Assembly (NCBI GenBank): GCA_017553505.1
Contig: JAFZLD010000019.1
Location: 62,001 to 126,000 of the forward strand
Direction of reading: 5' to 3'
Length of the DNA stretch: 64,000 nucleotides
Origin: Lachnospiraceae bacterium
GTDB lineage: Bacteria > Bacillota > Clostridia > Lachnospirales > Lachnospiraceae
The notes below the pieces were generated by a model, which was not told the origin of the DNA, ran no database searches, and saw nothing but the letters and a program-made list of their open reading frames with translations. Shown here piece after piece: positions 36,302-44,637 of this stretch. The position numbers and the translations under genes were made by a program. How positions within the stretch are numbered: the first letter of the stretch is position 1; each line of letters starts with the position of its first letter.

Positions 36302-37290
36302 TACTTAAGCACCCCCTCTACTATACCGAGTACTGCTTCAATTCCTCCGTAGAAAAGAAGGGTCGAAACAATCGAATAAATAACGACCTTAAGCTTGGAA
36401 ACCGGTGTCTTACCGATAACCTTACCGGTCTGACCGTTTACGTAAAAGTTATAATCCTTGCCGGCATACTTATATTTATAAACCCACACCGGGAACAAGG
36501 CATAATCAATCTTTCTATCCGTAAGTGTGGTCTGATCCACAACCGTCTTCAAGGAAGAATACGCTCCGATTGACTTCTTCATAAGAGTCTCGGCGCTGTC
36601 TGCCGCTTTCTTTTTGGCACGGTCAGCGAACTTATCCGCCGTATCGTTATAAATCTCGCCAAAGAAACCTGACAGATACTTAGGATCGAAGCTCATTAAA
36701 TCCGTGTAATCGTAAGGCTCCATAAGATCCATGGTAGAATCGGGCATTTCAAAAGACGCATCCACCGGAATATTGTCAAAAGAAGCATGCATCTCACGCT
36801 CAACGTCGTAATAAGAAGTCTCTGTATACGTGTAATCTCCGCTTCTCCACGAACGCACCTTGGTACCCTCGCCTCTATACACGGACTCAGCCAGATAATC
36901 GTACAAAAAGAAAGGAACATAGGCACCCTTCATGCTCTCAAGTGACTTCTCGCTCAAGAAAGAAATCGGTGCGAACAAACGCTTCTTGAATTCCTTGTCC
37001 ATGGACGCAACCGCCATGTCCTTATCGAGCTTAAACGGAATAATAGAGTCAGGTTTGTAATTATCGCTGACTCTCTTATCAAAGATTAAATAGTTGCCGC
37101 AATAAGGGCATTTGTCTGAGCTTTTGTACTCTCCGGGATCCACCTCACCGCCGCATGAAGCGCACACGGTAAGGGAATCATTGCCCGCTACCCTCTCGGT
37201 ATCTTCACCGTCGCAGTAAGGGCAATACATTTTCTGCTTGGCGGGGGCAAATATCATGTTGCCGCCGCAGTTTTTACATTGAAAATTCAT
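36301..37290 (-). CDS. Double zinc-ribbon membrane protein
   Basis: No defined function. Two N-terminal zinc ribbons (C6, C9, C23, C26 and CASC...CPYC, about residues 43-62), then a ~200-residue domain with FKLDKDMAVASMDKEFKKRL and KGAYVPFFLYDYLAE, and one C-terminal hydrophobic stretch (about 300-325). The pattern resembles the TFIIB-type zinc-ribbon/helicase-like annotations common in Lachnospiraceae. Coupled to the TPM gene (1-base overlap) and 21 bases after the EAL gene. Confidence 0.7.
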   Translation of the reverse strand: MNFQCKNCGGNMIFAPAKQKMYCPYCDGEDTERVAGNDSLTVCASCGGEVDPGEYKSSDKCPYCGNYLIFDKRVSDNYKPDSIIPFKLDKDMAVASMDKEFKKRLFAPISFLSEKSLESMKGAYVPFFLYDYLAESVYRGEGTKVRSWRSGDYTYTETSYYDVEREMHASFDNIPVDASFEMPDSTMDLMEPYDYTDLMSFDPKYLSGFFGEIYNDTADKFADRAKKKAADSAETLMKKSIGAYSSLKTVVDQTTLTDRKIDYALFPVWVYKYKYAGKDYNFYVNGQTGKVIGKTPVSKLKVVIYSIVSTLLFYGGIEAVLGIVEGVLK

Positions 37291-37311
37291 TTATAACCTC
37301 ACATACCATTC

Positions 37312-39204
37312 TTATAACCATTCCTGAATAAAGTTAAGCACTCTATCCTTGGGAAGAGGCTTCGAGAAATAGAAGCCCTGTATATACTCAGCATTCAATT
37401 TCTTAAATGCAAGATATTTCTCTTCGGAGTCCACACCTTCCACCACAATTTCCATACCGAGCTTATGAAGCATCTCGATAGTGTATTCGGTAGCGATACG
37501 GACCTTCTCCGACAGGAAATAGCTGTCGGTAATAAGCTTATCAATCTTAATAATCTTAAGCGGTAAGTTAACCACATAAGTAAGATTGGAATATCCTGAA
37601 CCGTAATCATCAAGTGAGAAACTGCAACCGTAATCGAGAAGCTCACGCATGTTCTTATCAATTACTTTGCTCGAGCCCGTAGCGGTCTCGGTAATCTCGA
37701 AATTGATTCTGTAAGGAGGTATCTGATACTCTCCCATTATATTCTTAAGAAGTCTTGCCATATCGGTCTGAATACACTGAACTACAGACAAGTTAACTTC
37801 TATATACTCAATACCGTACTCGTCCACGTGCATACGCTGTATAAACTCGCAGACCTTTCTGAATACCACCTCACCGAGCTTAAGTATCATGCCGTTTTTC
37901 TCGGCATACTCGATAAAGTCTGAAGGCATTACCATGGAACCCTTATCATCTCTCAAACGAACAAGCGCTTCCATCGCGCTGAAACGCCCTTCCTTGATAT
38001 TATAAATAGGCTGATAATACACCTCTACCGCATCATTGTGAAGTGCCCACTCTATAGCATGGCGAATCTCAAGGCTGCGCTGTCTGACCGCAAGTTCCTC
38101 GTCATTAATCGTGAGGATCTCACTGGGCGGACGTTTAACGCTCTCAGCGGCAAAATAATGAACCACTTCCTCAAGATCGTCCACGCTCTTAAACTTAAGC
38201 GTATCCTCGATATAGGACAAAGAAACTCCGATTTCCATGGTGCCGTTCTCGACATTCCAAGGAAGTTCAAACCTCTTCATAATATACTCAAGAGCCTTCT
38301 CCGCATCTTCAGGCTTATCAAGCGCGATGCTGAAAAGATTGTCTTCAAGTCTGAAAAGTGTGGAATCCGGAATGTTATCCGCGAACTTTGAAATCGCAAG
38401 AATGATAGTCTCCACCGCATGGGCACCGAAAACTTCATTGACCATGTTCATGTCACGGATTTCCATGTTAACAAGAGCCTTTTTCTCATGGTACTTAATG
38501 TGCTCGGCCATTATCATCTCAAAGCCCTTACGGTTGAACACATTCGTGGCAAAATCAAGATGATACTCGGGATTCTCAAGCTTGCAGTACATATACATGC
38601 AACCGATAGCCATCGCAAGACTTACTACCAGCAGCTCGTTGTTCACAAACTGAATAATCGCAGCTGCAAGCCATGCAATCATCCAAAAATATATAGCATA
38701 ACGTCTCTTTAAATTAATCTTGTCTCTCAAGCAAAGTATCATTACAAACGTAGCAATGATATAGAGCGCACAGAAAGCATACGTCGCAAGTACGGGAATT
38801 CCGTAAGTGTATATTTCATTACCCTCAACGTAAACCTTTACCGGGCACATAAAAAGAACCACCGCCTCAACAACAAGCGGCGCATACGTCATATAAATCC
38901 AAAACTGCTTAAACGTGTAGCGAATCTCTGCTACGGAAAAGAAAGCCGCATAGCAAGCCACAAGAACAATAGAAAACAGATACGTCCTGCATGAAAGCTG
39001 CATTAGTGTGGGACCTATCTCATCTCTGTAATTGATTGCGAATATCGAAAGAATATCCAGAATAACGCATGTAATAACAATAAAAAGGAGCTTGGTAAAC
39101 GCGCGCTCTGCAGCAAAGTTAAGTCGCTTCTGCCCAAAGCACATGACAGCTACCACAAGTGCGATAACCAAAGCCGCAAACTGAAAATGAATATTCCAGA
39201 CCAT
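37312..39204 (-). CDS. Membrane EAL phosphodiesterase with degenerate GGDEF
   Basis: Hydrolyses c-di-GMP. Seven hydrophobic helices (about 5-210) precede a GGDEF-like domain whose signature is degraded to RLEDN (about 285-289), so cyclase activity is unlikely. The EAL domain is intact: EALVRL (412-414 for EAL), NLSVVQ, EITET, LDDYGSGYSNL, IIKIDK and VVEGVDSEEK. The start is ATG 39204 after GGAGGAG; a GTG five codons earlier overlaps the ribosome site. It heads a likely operon with the zinc-ribbon and TPM genes. Confidence 0.92.
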   Translation of the reverse strand: MVWNIHFQFAALVIALVVAVMCFGQKRLNFAAERAFTKLLFIVITCVILDILSIFAINYRDEIGPTLMQLSCRTYLFSIVLVACYAAFFSVAEIRYTFKQFWIYMTYAPLVVEAVVLFMCPVKVYVEGNEIYTYGIPVLATYAFCALYIIATFVMILCLRDKINLKRRYAIYFWMIAWLAAAIIQFVNNELLVVSLAMAIGCMYMYCKLENPEYHLDFATNVFNRKGFEMIMAEHIKYHEKKALVNMEIRDMNMVNEVFGAHAVETIILAISKFADNIPDSTLFRLEDNLFSIALDKPEDAEKALEYIMKRFELPWNVENGTMEIGVSLSYIEDTLKFKSVDDLEEVVHYFAAESVKRPPSEILTINDEELAVRQRSLEIRHAIEWALHNDAVEVYYQPIYNIKEGRFSAMEALVRLRDDKGSMVMPSDFIEYAEKNGMILKLGEVVFRKVCEFIQRMHVDEYGIEYIEVNLSVVQCIQTDMARLLKNIMGEYQIPPYRINFEITETATGSSKVIDKNMRELLDYGCSFSLDDYGSGYSNLTYVVNLPLKIIKIDKLITDSYFLSEKVRIATEYTIEMLHKLGMEIVVEGVDSEEKYLAFKKLNAEYIQGFYFSKPLPKDRVLNFIQEWL

Positions 39205-39299
39205 AAACTCCTCCCACACCGTTACATATATAATGATTATATGTTATGTTGACTGAAAATTCAATTAAAACTGCCTAAATTCATGTCTCCTTACAGAAC

Positions 39300-40541
39300 T
39301 CAGTCCAATACCACTGCCTGGGAATAGAACTGCTTGTACCTCTTAATAAACGCCGCCATATCGTATTCCTTGATGCCTCGCATGGGATCTGACACAATGA
39401 CCGTCTTCTCGCGCGTATCGTAACCAATAAGCACCATACAGTGAAGGTTCGTCTTCCACACGAGATACTCTCCGTCCACTATCCACTCGATAGACAACAC
39501 CGGCTCGTTAGAAATATTGGCCGCACCCCACACGATAACCGGCGAGCCCTCTCTCACTTTAAGAAGCAAATCTTCAAAGCTCGAGCCCGTCAAATCCACC
39601 GCTTTCATAGGACTTCCCGCGCTGTCAAGGTAGGCGTTCGCAGCCTCGACGATTACAGGCGCATAACAGCCGAAAGAGTTTCTTTGGCCGGGGTCGCCCA
39701 CAAATTCCTTGTAGAAATTGGCCTTGCCCACTTCGTTCTTGTTAAGGTAGTCGCGCGCCAGAGCGTCCTTGTCCACATCATATCCGTAGAATTTAAGCAC
39801 TGTTGCAAGGCTCGTAATCTCACAACCGTTCGGAAGAGACGGAAACTGGCTGATATACTTAACATCCAGCGACACTCGCTCCTCGTTAAGATTTATATCC
39901 TCGGTAAGCGGCATATCCTCGCGGTTTCTAAGAAAATTGGTGCCGTTTCCGTACAAAAGCTCGCCCGACATGCTTACAAGCTGGTAACAGCAGTCTTCCG
40001 AAATTCCGACACGCAGAAACTCCTCCCACATCCCGGTGCGCCTTACAGGCTCCCCCTCAAAAGCAGGACTCTCGTACAGCCCCGCCTCAGTCGTTGCAAA
40101 AACAAGTTCCTTGGAAGGTCTGAAATCCGTGCCGTCAACCGACTGAGGCACCACAACGCCTGTAGGAATCAATATATCTACGGGATCCTCGTAATCTGCA
40201 TCGGTAATAAGCAGTTCCGGGCTGTATTTGGCCAGGTGGAAATCGATGTTCTTGATATATACGGTCTTGACGGTTTCCTCGGCAATTCTTTCGGGAATCG
40301 TTTTTAAAGCTCGCTTAAGGGAGCGCTCATACTGCCACTCTTCAAATTTGTCGTGAATCTTTTCTCCTGTCCTGTGAAACCAGTCACCGGTCTTGTGAGC
40401 CAGCTCAATAACGACAGTTGCAGCGGTGGGCTTATCACTGTCGTGCTTCACGCCACCGTTTAAATACGAATATACAGTTATCAAAAGGAGCAATAATGAT
40501 ACGCTGAATATCAGAAGCTTCCAATTATTTTTCTTAGGCAT
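39300..40541 (-). CDS. C39-family peptidase-like exported protein
   Basis: The C-terminal ~200 residues match the C39_2 papain-like fold: NGCEITSLATVLKFYGYDVD supplies the catalytic Cys, LHCMVLIGYD the His and VSDPMRG the Asp. Such proteins are often secreted hydrolases. An N-terminal helix (residues 8-24) serves as signal or anchor, followed by a Lys/Glu-rich helical region (30-100) and a domain with repeated Gly/Glu strands (110-220). It starts 6 bases after the MmcQ-MGMT gene, implying one operon. The substrate is unknown. Confidence 0.78.
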   Translation of the reverse strand: MPKKNNWKLLIFSVSLLLLLITVYSYLNGGVKHDSDKPTAATVVIELAHKTGDWFHRTGEKIHDKFEEWQYERSLKRALKTIPERIAEETVKTVYIKNIDFHLAKYSPELLITDADYEDPVDILIPTGVVVPQSVDGTDFRPSKELVFATTEAGLYESPAFEGEPVRRTGMWEEFLRVGISEDCCYQLVSMSGELLYGNGTNFLRNREDMPLTEDINLNEERVSLDVKYISQFPSLPNGCEITSLATVLKFYGYDVDKDALARDYLNKNEVGKANFYKEFVGDPGQRNSFGCYAPVIVEAANAYLDSAGSPMKAVDLTGSSFEDLLLKVREGSPVIVWGAANISNEPVLSIEWIVDGEYLVWKTNLHCMVLIGYDTREKTVIVSDPMRGIKEYDMAAFIKRYKQFYSQAVVLD

Positions 40542-40547
40542 ATTCCG

Positions 40548-41177
40548 TCAAATCCCGAATTGTTTTAAGTCTACTTTTCCTTCTTTTACCGCTACACCTT
40601 CTTTGGCCAGAAGGTCTGCCTGAACGCCCGCTCCGCCGAAAGCAAAAGCACCTGCCAGCTCACCCTTGGAGTTAACCACCCTGTGACAGGGAATCGTGCC
40701 GGGCTCAGGATTCTTATGAAGCGCATTGCCTACCGCCCGCGCCATGTTCTTATCCCCCGCCATCTCGGCCACCTGTCCGTATGTAGCCACGCGGCCTTTG
40801 GGAATCTTCTTAACCGCCTCATAAATTCGCTTCGAAGGGCTGTCGCTTACAAGGTCGTAGCTCTCCGCTATCATAATCTTAATATCGCTCTCGGGAATGC
40901 TTCCGTCGAGGATAATCGTATTCCAATGCTGTTTGTTCTGATGATACCCGGGTACCACCGCCTTGTAAGCCTGCCTCCAGAAAAACGCCTTGTCCGGGTC
41001 CGTCTTTACATTAAGGTTAATGTAGCCGTCCTTCTCATACGTCCACAAAAACGCCTTCTTATTTCCCTTATATCGCACCAATTGCCAGTTTAAATCCGAA
41101 AACGGCGCATCCTGATACGTATCTGCCAAAGAAAGCCCGTATTCAAGCGCTTCCTCACGAGTCGTCATATTACTCAC
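40548..41177 (-). CDS. Fusion of MmcQ/YjbR domain and O6-alkylguanine-DNA alkyltransferase domain
   Basis: Residues about 5-110 are an MmcQ/YjbR (DUF419) domain (SDLNWQLVRYKGNKKAFLWT, INLNVKTDPDKAFFWRQAY, HWNTIILDGSIPE), a CyaY-like DNA-binding fold. Residues about 118-209 are the DNA-binding half of MGMT/ATL with RIYEAVKKIPKGRVATYGQV and PCHRVVNSKGELAGAF; the acceptor Cys in PCHRV is present, so alkyl transfer is possible, unlike ATL proteins. Start GTG 41177 or ATG 41168; the ribosome site does not clearly decide. It lies in a run with the 85-residue protein and the C39 gene. Confidence 0.88.
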   Translation of the reverse strand: MSNMTTREEALEYGLSLADTYQDAPFSDLNWQLVRYKGNKKAFLWTYEKDGYINLNVKTDPDKAFFWRQAYKAVVPGYHQNKQHWNTIILDGSIPESDIKIMIAESYDLVSDSPSKRIYEAVKKIPKGRVATYGQVAEMAGDKNMARAVGNALHKNPEPGTIPCHRVVNSKGELAGAFAFGGAGVQADLLAKEGVAVKEGKVDLKQFGI

Positions 41178-41192
41178 AGGTCTTATCCCCCG

Positions 41193-41450
41193 TCAAAAAT
41201 TGAACCATTTACAATCTCTGTACTTGTCCGGAATGTCGCCCTTATCATTGATAAAGCCGATATTCTCGACAAACTCAGACTTCTGATAAGGATACTTGTA
41301 CCTGTTAAGCCAGTCCACAAAGTCTTCCTCATCAAAGCATCCGCCCTCACGTGAAAACTCCATGCAAATCTCTTCCAGTTCACGCTCTATCTTGTCAGGC
41401 ACTGAGTATACTTTAAGTTCCCCGTCCGCACTGAGTATTACGTTTTTCAT
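41193..41450 (-). CDS. Small protein of unknown function (85 aa)
   Basis: I do not recognise the family. The start at ATG 41450 (6 bases after GGGGAG) gives MKNVILSADGELKVYSVPDK as the opening, followed by an acidic helical region and the C-terminal GDIPDKYRDCKWFNF. Soluble, acidic, no signal peptide. It precedes the MmcQ-MGMT gene by 15 bases, so it is probably co-transcribed. Confidence 0.75.
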   Translation of the reverse strand: MKNVILSADGELKVYSVPDKIERELEEICMEFSREGGCFDEEDFVDWLNRYKYPYQKSEFVENIGFINDKGDIPDKYRDCKWFNF

Positions 41451-41546
41451 ATTGCACTCCCCATACCATTTCTTATAACCATTATACAATATCTAGTGTT
41501 CTTTTTACATATAGTACTCGTTCAATTTGGTCGATATCAACTCCAT

Positions 41547-41578
41547 CAAAATAGCACCCCACGACTAACGTGAGGTGC
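41547..41578 (-). terminator. Terminator of the 197-aa unknown gene
   Basis: GCACCTCACG and CGTGGGGTGC, 10 bp with one G-T, 5-base loop, followed by TATTTTG on the minus strand. Confidence 0.75.
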
Positions 41579-41590
41579 CATAAATTCTGA

Positions 41591-42184
41591 CTATATTTCT
41601 ATATCTATACTCATCTCTGCCGGAACCTGAGGTATCTCTATATCCGGAAGTTCGCCTGCGAACTCGGTGTTGTCAGCTATCTCCATGGAATCGGGATACT
41701 CGGGCTTTTCTTCGTCGTCCCAGAGAGAGTCATAGTTCTTGTGCTCGCGCTCCTTCATCTGTCTGGCCATCATCTGAAGATTCTTGGCTGCCTGGTACAT
41801 CTTTTCGTCGTACTCCATGAGTTTTTGCTCATCATATTGAGGTACGGTGTCACCGTTGGCAAGCCTCCTAAAAACGGTCATTATCTTGCCGATGTTCTTG
41901 GCCTCTTCTGCCATTGCATCACCTTGCTGTTTGGCGACTTCCATGTTATTGGCAACTACCCACTGCTCCATCAGCGAATCGATGACTTTCTGATTTTCCT
42001 CAAATGCTTTGTTTGTTGCATCAAGTGACAGTTCTAATGATGCCGCCTGCTCTGCAAAAGAAATATCTCCGGTAACCTTGTACCTGCTCTCGGCAGTTTT
42101 CTTTTGCGTATAAAGCGTACGTATCTGCTCTACAAGTTGCTTCCTGTTTGCATAATAAGTCGGCTGTGCCTCAGCTATTTTCAT
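41591..42184 (-). CDS. Helical protein of unknown function (197 aa)
   Basis: No recognised domain. The start is ATG 42184 after GGAGGTGGAG. The sequence is mostly alpha-helical and coiled-coil prone (residues about 15-155, Gln/Lys/Glu-rich, TYYANRKQLVEQIRTLYTQK), with an acidic tail rich in Pro/Glu/Ile (PDIEIPQVPAEMSIDIEI). No signal peptide. It is a single-gene unit with its own terminator. Some flagellar or cell-division accessory proteins look like this, but nothing here proves such a role. Confidence 0.65.
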   Translation of the reverse strand: MKIAEAQPTYYANRKQLVEQIRTLYTQKKTAESRYKVTGDISFAEQAASLELSLDATNKAFEENQKVIDSLMEQWVVANNMEVAKQQGDAMAEEAKNIGKIMTVFRRLANGDTVPQYDEQKLMEYDEKMYQAAKNLQMMARQMKEREHKNYDSLWDDEEKPEYPDSMEIADNTEFAGELPDIEIPQVPAEMSIDIEI

Positions 42185-42270
42185 ATCTCCACCTCCGTGT
42201 GAATGCACATGAAATCCGTTTCATGCGTATAACCATCCATATAGGTTATCGGCAGGCAGAGACAGATTCT

Positions 42271-43155
42271 TTAGTTCTTTTCATGCTTTTTTATAATAAA
42301 GTCAGCAATAATCGTTGCAACAACCACAAACAGCACCTTAATAGTTATATTTAAATACAATTTCCAAATACCCTCAAATGTAGCCATATTACGTAGCATA
42401 TTGGTATAACAGGTCGAAAGATTGAATACTCCTATCGCTACATATACAGGCATTTTAATATACTTATTATCTCTGAAACTCGTAAATACCATTACAGCTG
42501 AATAGCAAACATTAATCAGGAAAATTGCAAGATATTGATTAGTCAGGAACGGACCCGTACGAACTTCCGCCAAACCAAATGGTTTGAGCCCTTTACTAAG
42601 CATATAAATGGTTATGCCCGTAATAACAACCAAATATACTCCGGTTAGAAAAGGTAAAACCCCGCCAAATAATCTAATTCCTGCAGCTTGAGAATCGTTA
42701 ACTGTCTTTGTAGGCGAATTAATCAGCAAATAAATAAGCAAAGATATCATAATGCCGATGACTGAATTAACAATGACTTCAGCATTGGCAAAATATGCCA
42801 CTAACCCAGGATATATTGACAGAAGTGCGTACACTACCAGAATCAGTATAAAAAGAATCCGTCTTCTGTTCTGCCTTACAATGTGTCGATTCTGAAGTTT
42901 AACCGTATTAATCAAATCGCTCAGGGTTTCGGAAACGTCTTCACATTTCTCGCCACCCGTAACTATCTCCTCAACGCTGATATGCAGGGCGCCGGAAAGT
43001 GATTCCAGTATCCCGACATCAGGGAAACTTTCACCATTCTCCCATCTTGATACGGCTTTATTGGTCACCCCCAACATATCGCCAAGTTCAGTTTGTGTGA
43101 GTCCGCTTTTGATTCGCGCGTCTTTAATCAGATGTCCTGTTTTTTCTTTGTCCAT
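42271..43155 (-). CDS. XRE-family transcriptional regulator with membrane domain
   Basis: Residues about 8-65 are a helix-turn-helix of the Cro/CI type (IKSGLTQTELGDMLGVTNKA, VSRWENGESFPDVG). About six hydrophobic helices (105-290) follow, so the regulator is membrane bound and may sense an envelope signal. The start is ATG 43155, 8 bases after GGAG; in-frame codons upstream (to 43206) lie across a palindrome and are not coding. The inverted repeat 43170-43193 just upstream is a plausible self-operator. Confidence 0.82.
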   Translation of the reverse strand: MDKEKTGHLIKDARIKSGLTQTELGDMLGVTNKAVSRWENGESFPDVGILESLSGALHISVEEIVTGGEKCEDVSETLSDLINTVKLQNRHIVRQNRRRILFILILVVYALLSIYPGLVAYFANAEVIVNSVIGIMISLLIYLLINSPTKTVNDSQAAGIRLFGGVLPFLTGVYLVVITGITIYMLSKGLKPFGLAEVRTGPFLTNQYLAIFLINVCYSAVMVFTSFRDNKYIKMPVYVAIGVFNLSTCYTNMLRNMATFEGIWKLYLNITIKVLFVVVATIIADFIIKKHEKN

Positions 43156-43169
43156 GAGTACCACTCCTT

Positions 43170-43193
43170 TCATGCACATTATCATATGCATGA
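43170..43193. promoter_or_regulatory. Inverted repeat upstream of the XRE regulator
   Basis: TCATGCA (43170-43176) and TGCATGA (43187-43193) are exact inverted 7-mers with a 10-base gap, 15 bases before the start codon of the XRE gene. Its size suits a dimeric helix-turn-helix operator; autoregulation is inferred. Confidence 0.5.
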
Positions 43194-43212
43194 GGTCAAA
43201 GCACAATCTATT

Positions 43213-43240
43213 ATGGCGAGAATCGCCAGATTCTCGCCAT
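43213..43240. terminator. Perfect 11-bp hairpin after the DUF362 gene
   Basis: ATGGCGAGAAT and ATTCTCGCCAT pair perfectly with a 6-base loop. It lies 12 bases after the stop of the DUF362 gene and about 58 bases before the XRE start. No T-run follows on the minus strand (TAATAGATTG), so it may be a Rho-assisted terminator, an mRNA 3' end stabiliser or an operator. Confidence 0.5.
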
Positions 43241-43251
43241 TTCTAAACATT

Positions 43252-44376
43252 CTATTTCATTACCACAAGTTCGTACTCTCTTGTTCCTACGCCGATTTTC
43301 TCGGCATGTTCAAGAGTCTCTTCCCATGCGACATTGGGATTGCTGTTGTGCCATACGTCGCCGTGGTCGTAGAAGTGTTCTTTGGCCATATTGTCGCCGA
43401 GCTGGCTGTTGCGGATAGGCTCCGCTTTCTGGCAAAGATCTACGCAGGCCTGATCGAGTGCTACAGGGTCAAAGGATGCTAACATTCCGATGTCGGGAAG
43501 AATAGGCGCATCATTCTCTCCGTGGCAGTCGCAATTGGGCGATACGTCGGTGATAAGGCTGATGTGGAAGTTCGGTCTGCCGCTGATAACCGCAGATGTG
43601 TACTCGGCCATCTTTCTGCCTAACATCTGAGGCGCATCCCAGTTATCGTTTCTGATAGCGTCAAAAGCACACGCGCCTATGCAACGGCCACAGCCTTTAC
43701 ATATTTCTGTATTGATTCTTGCCTTGTTACCTTCATATACGATAGCATCCGATCCGCACTCATGGGCACATCTGCGACAGCCCTTACATTTCTCCGTAAT
43801 TACGTGAGGATGTCCGCTGTTATGTTGCTGCATCTTGCCGGCACGGCTTCCGCAACCCATACCCAAGTTCTTAATGGCACCGCCGAAACCTGCCTGCTCA
43901 TGTCCTTTAAAATGATTAAGCGAAATCACTATATCGGCATCCATAACCGCACGGCCGATGTATGCCTCTTTGCAATACTCTCCGTTAGGAACGGGTACCG
44001 CAATATCATCGGTACCTCTGAGACCGTCCGCAATAATAATCTGGCAGCCTGTCGTAATAGTATTAAATCCGTTGATATTCGCGCAATCCAGATGCTCAAG
44101 CGCATGCTTGCGGCTTCCGGGATAAAGTGTGTTGCAGTCGGTAAGGAAAGGTAAGCCTCCAAGCTCCTTAACGACATCGGCAACAGCCTTGGCATAATTG
44201 GGTCTTAAGTAAGCAAGGTTGCCAAGCTCACCGAAATGCATCTTGATAGCCACAAACTTACCGTTAAAATCTATGGAGCCGATTCCCGCAAGCTTTATAA
44301 GCTTCTGAAGCTTAGCAGGTAAGCTCACTCCGAGAACGGTTCTGAAGTCCGTAAAATATACTTTAGGTTTATCCAT
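43252..44376 (-). CDS. DUF362 iron-sulfur protein
   Basis: DUF362 proteins carry ferredoxin-like clusters; functions are mostly unknown. The DUF362 core spans about residues 1-185 and 250-340 (FVAIKMHFGELGNLAYLRPN, GFGGAIKNLGMGCGSRAGK). Between them are two 4Fe-4S motifs, CKGCRRCAHEC and CKGCGRCIGAC (about 193-232). A cytosolic redox role is likely. The start follows GGAGG by 6 bases. Confidence 0.9.
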   Translation of the reverse strand: MDKPKVYFTDFRTVLGVSLPAKLQKLIKLAGIGSIDFNGKFVAIKMHFGELGNLAYLRPNYAKAVADVVKELGGLPFLTDCNTLYPGSRKHALEHLDCANINGFNTITTGCQIIIADGLRGTDDIAVPVPNGEYCKEAYIGRAVMDADIVISLNHFKGHEQAGFGGAIKNLGMGCGSRAGKMQQHNSGHPHVITEKCKGCRRCAHECGSDAIVYEGNKARINTEICKGCGRCIGACAFDAIRNDNWDAPQMLGRKMAEYTSAVISGRPNFHISLITDVSPNCDCHGENDAPILPDIGMLASFDPVALDQACVDLCQKAEPIRNSQLGDNMAKEHFYDHGDVWHNSNPNVAWEETLEHAEKIGVGTREYELVVMK

Positions 44377-44446
44377 ATGTAACCTCCGTCTGATAATCTT
44401 GATTAGATAGTATCACATTTCGGTTGCGCATAAAATGATTTTTTTC

Positions 44447-44480
44447 AACGAAAAAGGACTTGAGATATTCTCAAGTCCTT
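44447..44480 (-). terminator. Terminator of tRNA-Arg
   Basis: AAGGACTTGAGA and TCTCAAGTCCTT, perfect 12 bp with a 3-base loop, then TTTTTC on the minus strand, directly after the tRNA 3' end. Confidence 0.93.
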
Positions 44481-44486
44481 GATGTA

Positions 44487-44560
44487 CGTGTGTGAAAGGA
44501 TTCGAACCCTCGACCTTCTGGTCCGTAGCCAGACGCTCTATCCAGCTGAGCTACACACAC
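44487..44560 (-). tRNA. tRNA-Arg (anticodon ACG)
   Basis: Reading the minus strand, the acceptor stem GTGTGTG pairs with CACACAC, the D arm contains AGCTCAGCTGGATAGAGC, the anticodon stem TCTGG/CCAGA holds loop CTACGGA with anticodon ACG at its centre, and the T arm has the TTCGAAT loop. Discriminator base G; CCA is not encoded. Anticodon ACG (A34 edited to inosine) reads CGU, CGC and CGA. Confidence 0.96.
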
Positions 44561-44563
44561 ATT

Positions 44564-44592
44564 TTCTCATGCCGTTTCTCACGGCACGAGAA
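44564..44592 (-). other. Hairpin in the 5' leader of pre-tRNA-Arg
   Basis: TTCTC-TGCCGT pairs with ACGGCA-GAGAA (11 pairs with one A-C mismatch, 5-base loop) immediately before the tRNA 5' end. It could be a processing element for RNase P substrates or a terminator of the upstream Cys-rich gene; no T-run is present. Confidence 0.4.
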
Positions 44593-44594
44593 TG

Positions 44595-44623
44595 ATATTA
44601 CCATAGCTATATTAATAAGTCAA
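44595..44623 (-). promoter_or_regulatory. Promoter of tRNA-Arg
   Basis: Minus strand TTGACT (44623-44618), 17 bases, TAATAT (44600-44595). It is well spaced and about 35 bases upstream of the tRNA, so the tRNA is transcribed independently of the Cys-rich protein gene. Confidence 0.7.
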
Positions 44624-44637
44624 GAAAGAATTTCAGT

